From Euryarchaeota archaeon UBA126 (GTDB lineage Archaea; Thermoplasmatota; Poseidoniia; Poseidoniales; Thalassarchaeaceae), in the NCBI GenBank assembly GCA_002497025.1, contig DAMG01000081.1, positions 1 through 6,160 on the forward strand: a stretch of DNA of 6,160 nt, read 5' to 3'. Below the pieces are notes generated by a model. That model had not been told where the DNA came from, did not search any database, and was given only the letters and a program-made list of their open reading frames with translations. A program made the translations under genes and the position numbers. How positions within the stretch are numbered: the stretch's first letter is position 1; each line of letters starts with the position of its first letter. Shown here in pieces: positions 6,060 to 6,160 of this stretch.

Positions 6060-6160
6060 GCAACCCCATGGGGATCCTCTTTGAAGTATTGTCGACTGAC
6101 CAAAAGCTATCAAACGGATCAATACCCCCAAATATTGTGTCGAAAGATCCAAAGCGGCTG

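Noticed and set aside
6064..6073. Perfect 10-bp palindrome CCCCATGGGG just upstream of the tryptophan dioxygenase ATG
   Set aside because: It is short, occurs once and has no spaced partner. A 10-bp palindrome is not enough to call an operator. Its internal ATG is out of frame with the enzyme.
1..6160. CRISPR arrays, tRNA or rRNA genes, insertion sequences
   Set aside because: No regularly spaced repeats, no tRNA arm pattern and no transposase or terminal inverted repeats were seen. Nearly all bases are covered by the six genes.

Overview
The window reads as a stretch of archaeal chromosome. All six genes lie on the minus strand, so they are transcribed from the high-coordinate end to the low. 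The key taxonomic marker is a small gene at 3436-3756 that encodes RpoK, the archaeal counterpart of Rpb6, with the core 'TRFEKARIIGARALQISMGAP'-type signature. Moderate-to-low G+C, aerobic heme A synthesis, a bacterial-type thiolase and a tryptophan dioxygenase together suggest an aerobic heterotrophic euryarchaeon. A marine Poseidoniia (Marine Group II/III) lineage is my best guess; this is inference from gene content, not a phylogenetic result.

Layout in transcription order: (1) tryptophan 2,3-dioxygenase, from about 6059 down to 4974; (2) acetyl-CoA acetyltransferase-type thiolase, 4920-3757; (3) rpoK, 3756-3436, whose ATG follows the thiolase TGA with no gap; (4) ctaA/COX15-type heme A synthase, 3404-2379; (5) ctaB/COX10-type heme O synthase, about 2382-1351, whose inferred TTG start overlaps the ctaA stop by two bases; (6) a LeuA/homocitrate-synthase-family acyltransferase, about 1333-32. 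Gaps are 53, 0, 31, -2 and about 17 nt, so the last five genes could form one transcript. The dioxygenase may be part of it or may sit just upstream.

Functionally, CtaB farnesylates heme b to heme O and CtaA oxidises heme O to heme A, which supplies a heme-copper terminal oxidase. Tryptophan dioxygenase is itself a heme- and O2-dependent enzyme that opens the kynurenine route. The thiolase and the LeuA-like enzyme both handle acetyl-CoA: the first condenses or cleaves it, and the second is predicted to condense it with a 2-oxoacid. RpoK is a housekeeping RNA polymerase subunit embedded among these metabolic genes. I see no RNA gene, mobile element, CRISPR array or long non-coding stretch. I also see no convincing novel multi-gene system. 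The points most worth checking are the unusual RpoK architecture, the non-ATG starts in the heme genes, the eukaryote-like tryptophan dioxygenase and the unknown substrate of the LeuA-like enzyme.
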